DNA of 5,383 bases from Thermoprotei archaeon (lineage in GTDB: Archaea > Thermoproteota > Thermoprotei > QMSL01 > B3-G16), in the NCBI GenBank assembly GCA_021158375.1, contig JAGGUS010000121.1, forward strand, positions 1 to 5,383. The letters run 5' to 3'. The notes under the pieces are model-generated. The model made no database searches. It was not told the DNA's origin and was given only the letters and a program-made list of their open reading frames with translations. The first letter of the stretch is position 1. Each line of letters begins with the position of its first letter. This document shows positions 4,953-5,383 of this stretch, piece after piece. The position numbers were made by a program, and so were the translations under genes.

Positions 4953-5383
4953 CTATATACTGTACAACAACTGTGCACTCCTTGTAGTTACATACTCTAC
5001 CGTTTTTATGTCGACTCCTTTCACGTTGGCTAATAATTCCGCAACCTTTACTACCTTCTCGGGAGTTGAATACTCTCCTTTGAAGTAATAAGGTGAATCT
5101 GACTCTAATAATATTAAACCAAGTGGAGTTCTATTCGCTACTTCTTTTGCTCTCGATGAATAACGTAGTGATAAATTAACAGATACGTAGTATCCGACTT
5201 CTATTATTTTCCTTAATACCTCATAACTTCCAGTATACCAATGGAATACTGCCTTCGTTATATCCTTTTTGAGGAGGATATTTAGGATCTCCTTTTCTGT
5301 TTTCATGCTATGAATGTTTAGTGGAAGGTCGTATTCCTTAGCGAGCTCTACAGCCACATTAAATACCATTCTCTGTCTTTCCA
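4953..5383 (-). CDS. TatD-family metal-dependent hydrolase, C-terminal part (5' end outside window)
   Basis: This is the C-terminal roughly 143 residues of a TatD-type TIM-barrel metal-dependent hydrolase, a family with DNase or exonuclease activity in studied members. The frame stays open to the window edge (codons reading ERQR before the Met at 5369), so that Met is internal. Counting from it, the visible motifs are LPLNIHS (His20, metal ligand), KAVFHWYTGS (His43, second His ligand), GYYVSVN, and LLLESDSPYYFKG (Asp91 in the ETDSPY motif, here with Ser for Thr). A closing helix follows, GVDIKTVEYVTTRSAQLLYSI, matching the usual C-terminal end. The N-terminal HxH and the Glu ligand of the metal centre are outside the window. 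The gene converges on the TIM-barrel gene with a 72-base gap. The family is secure; whether it is a nuclease or another hydrolase cannot be told from this part. Confidence 0.92.
   Translation of the reverse strand, partial: ERQRMVFNVAVELAKEYDLPLNIHSMKTEKEILNILLKKDITKAVFHWYTGSYEVLRKIIEVGYYVSVNLSLRYSSRAKEVANRTPLGLILLESDSPYYFKGEYSTPEKVVKVAELLANVKGVDIKTVEYVTTRSAQLLYSI

Noticed and set aside
5367..5369. Met codon at 5369 as start of the TatD-like gene
   Set aside because: The frame remains open to the window end and the missing N-terminal half carries the HxH metal motif, so this is truncation by the window and not a short gene.
1..5383. CRISPR array, tRNA, rRNA, insertion sequence or toxin-antitoxin pair
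   Set aside because: No regularly spaced repeats, cloverleaf-like sequence, transposase or terminal repeats found by reading; the gaps are all under 130 bases.

Overview
The window looks like a piece of an AT-rich archaeal chromosome, most likely from a hyperthermophilic or thermophilic member of the Thermoproteota (Crenarchaeota/Korarchaeota-like lineages). The evidence is heavy use of ATA, AGA and AGG codons, short intergenic gaps with TATA-box-like elements about 25-35 bases before the start codons, mostly no Shine-Dalgarno sequence (suggesting leaderless or near-leaderless mRNAs), and archaeal-looking versions of the protein families. The lineage is an inference; there is no rRNA or other marker gene here.

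Layout. Positions 2-661 (+) hold the C-terminal part of a Gfo/Idh/MocA-family (sugar/inositol dehydrogenase-like) oxidoreductase whose start lies before the window. It converges, with a 3-base gap, on a creatininase-family metal amidohydrolase (665-1369, -). Behind that on the same strand is a 460-residue protein (1426-2808, -) that joins an N-terminal carboxypeptidase-regulatory-like beta domain to a transglutaminase/protease-like core. A divergent promoter region (2809-2904) separates it from a methylpurine (3-methyladenine) DNA glycosylase of the AAG/MPG fold (2905-3480, +). After a 122-base gap rich in palindromes comes a probably exported TIM-barrel protein with a clan GH-A-like pair of glutamates (3603-4880, +). 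It converges on the C-terminal part of a TatD-family metal-dependent hydrolase (4953-5383, -), whose start lies beyond the window.

How the genes may work together. The oxidoreductase, the putative secreted glycoside hydrolase and perhaps the creatininase-like hydrolase could belong to carbohydrate or glycoside use. They are on different strands, however, with separate promoters, so this is a neighbourhood hint and not an operon. The DNA glycosylase is a base-excision repair enzyme, and TatD proteins have been linked to nuclease and quality-control roles; both look like ordinary housekeeping genes. I see no CRISPR array, tRNA, rRNA, insertion sequence or phage gene.

The most interesting points are: (1) the transglutaminase-like core has Cys and Asp in place but a Gln where the catalytic His should be; (2) the TIM-barrel protein shows eight readable strands with Glu at the ends of strands 4 and 7 but belongs to no family I can name; (3) the DNA glycosylase has a changed base-binding pocket; and (4) two promoters carry perfect inverted repeats with the same CCTAA/TTAGG arms just downstream of the TATA element.
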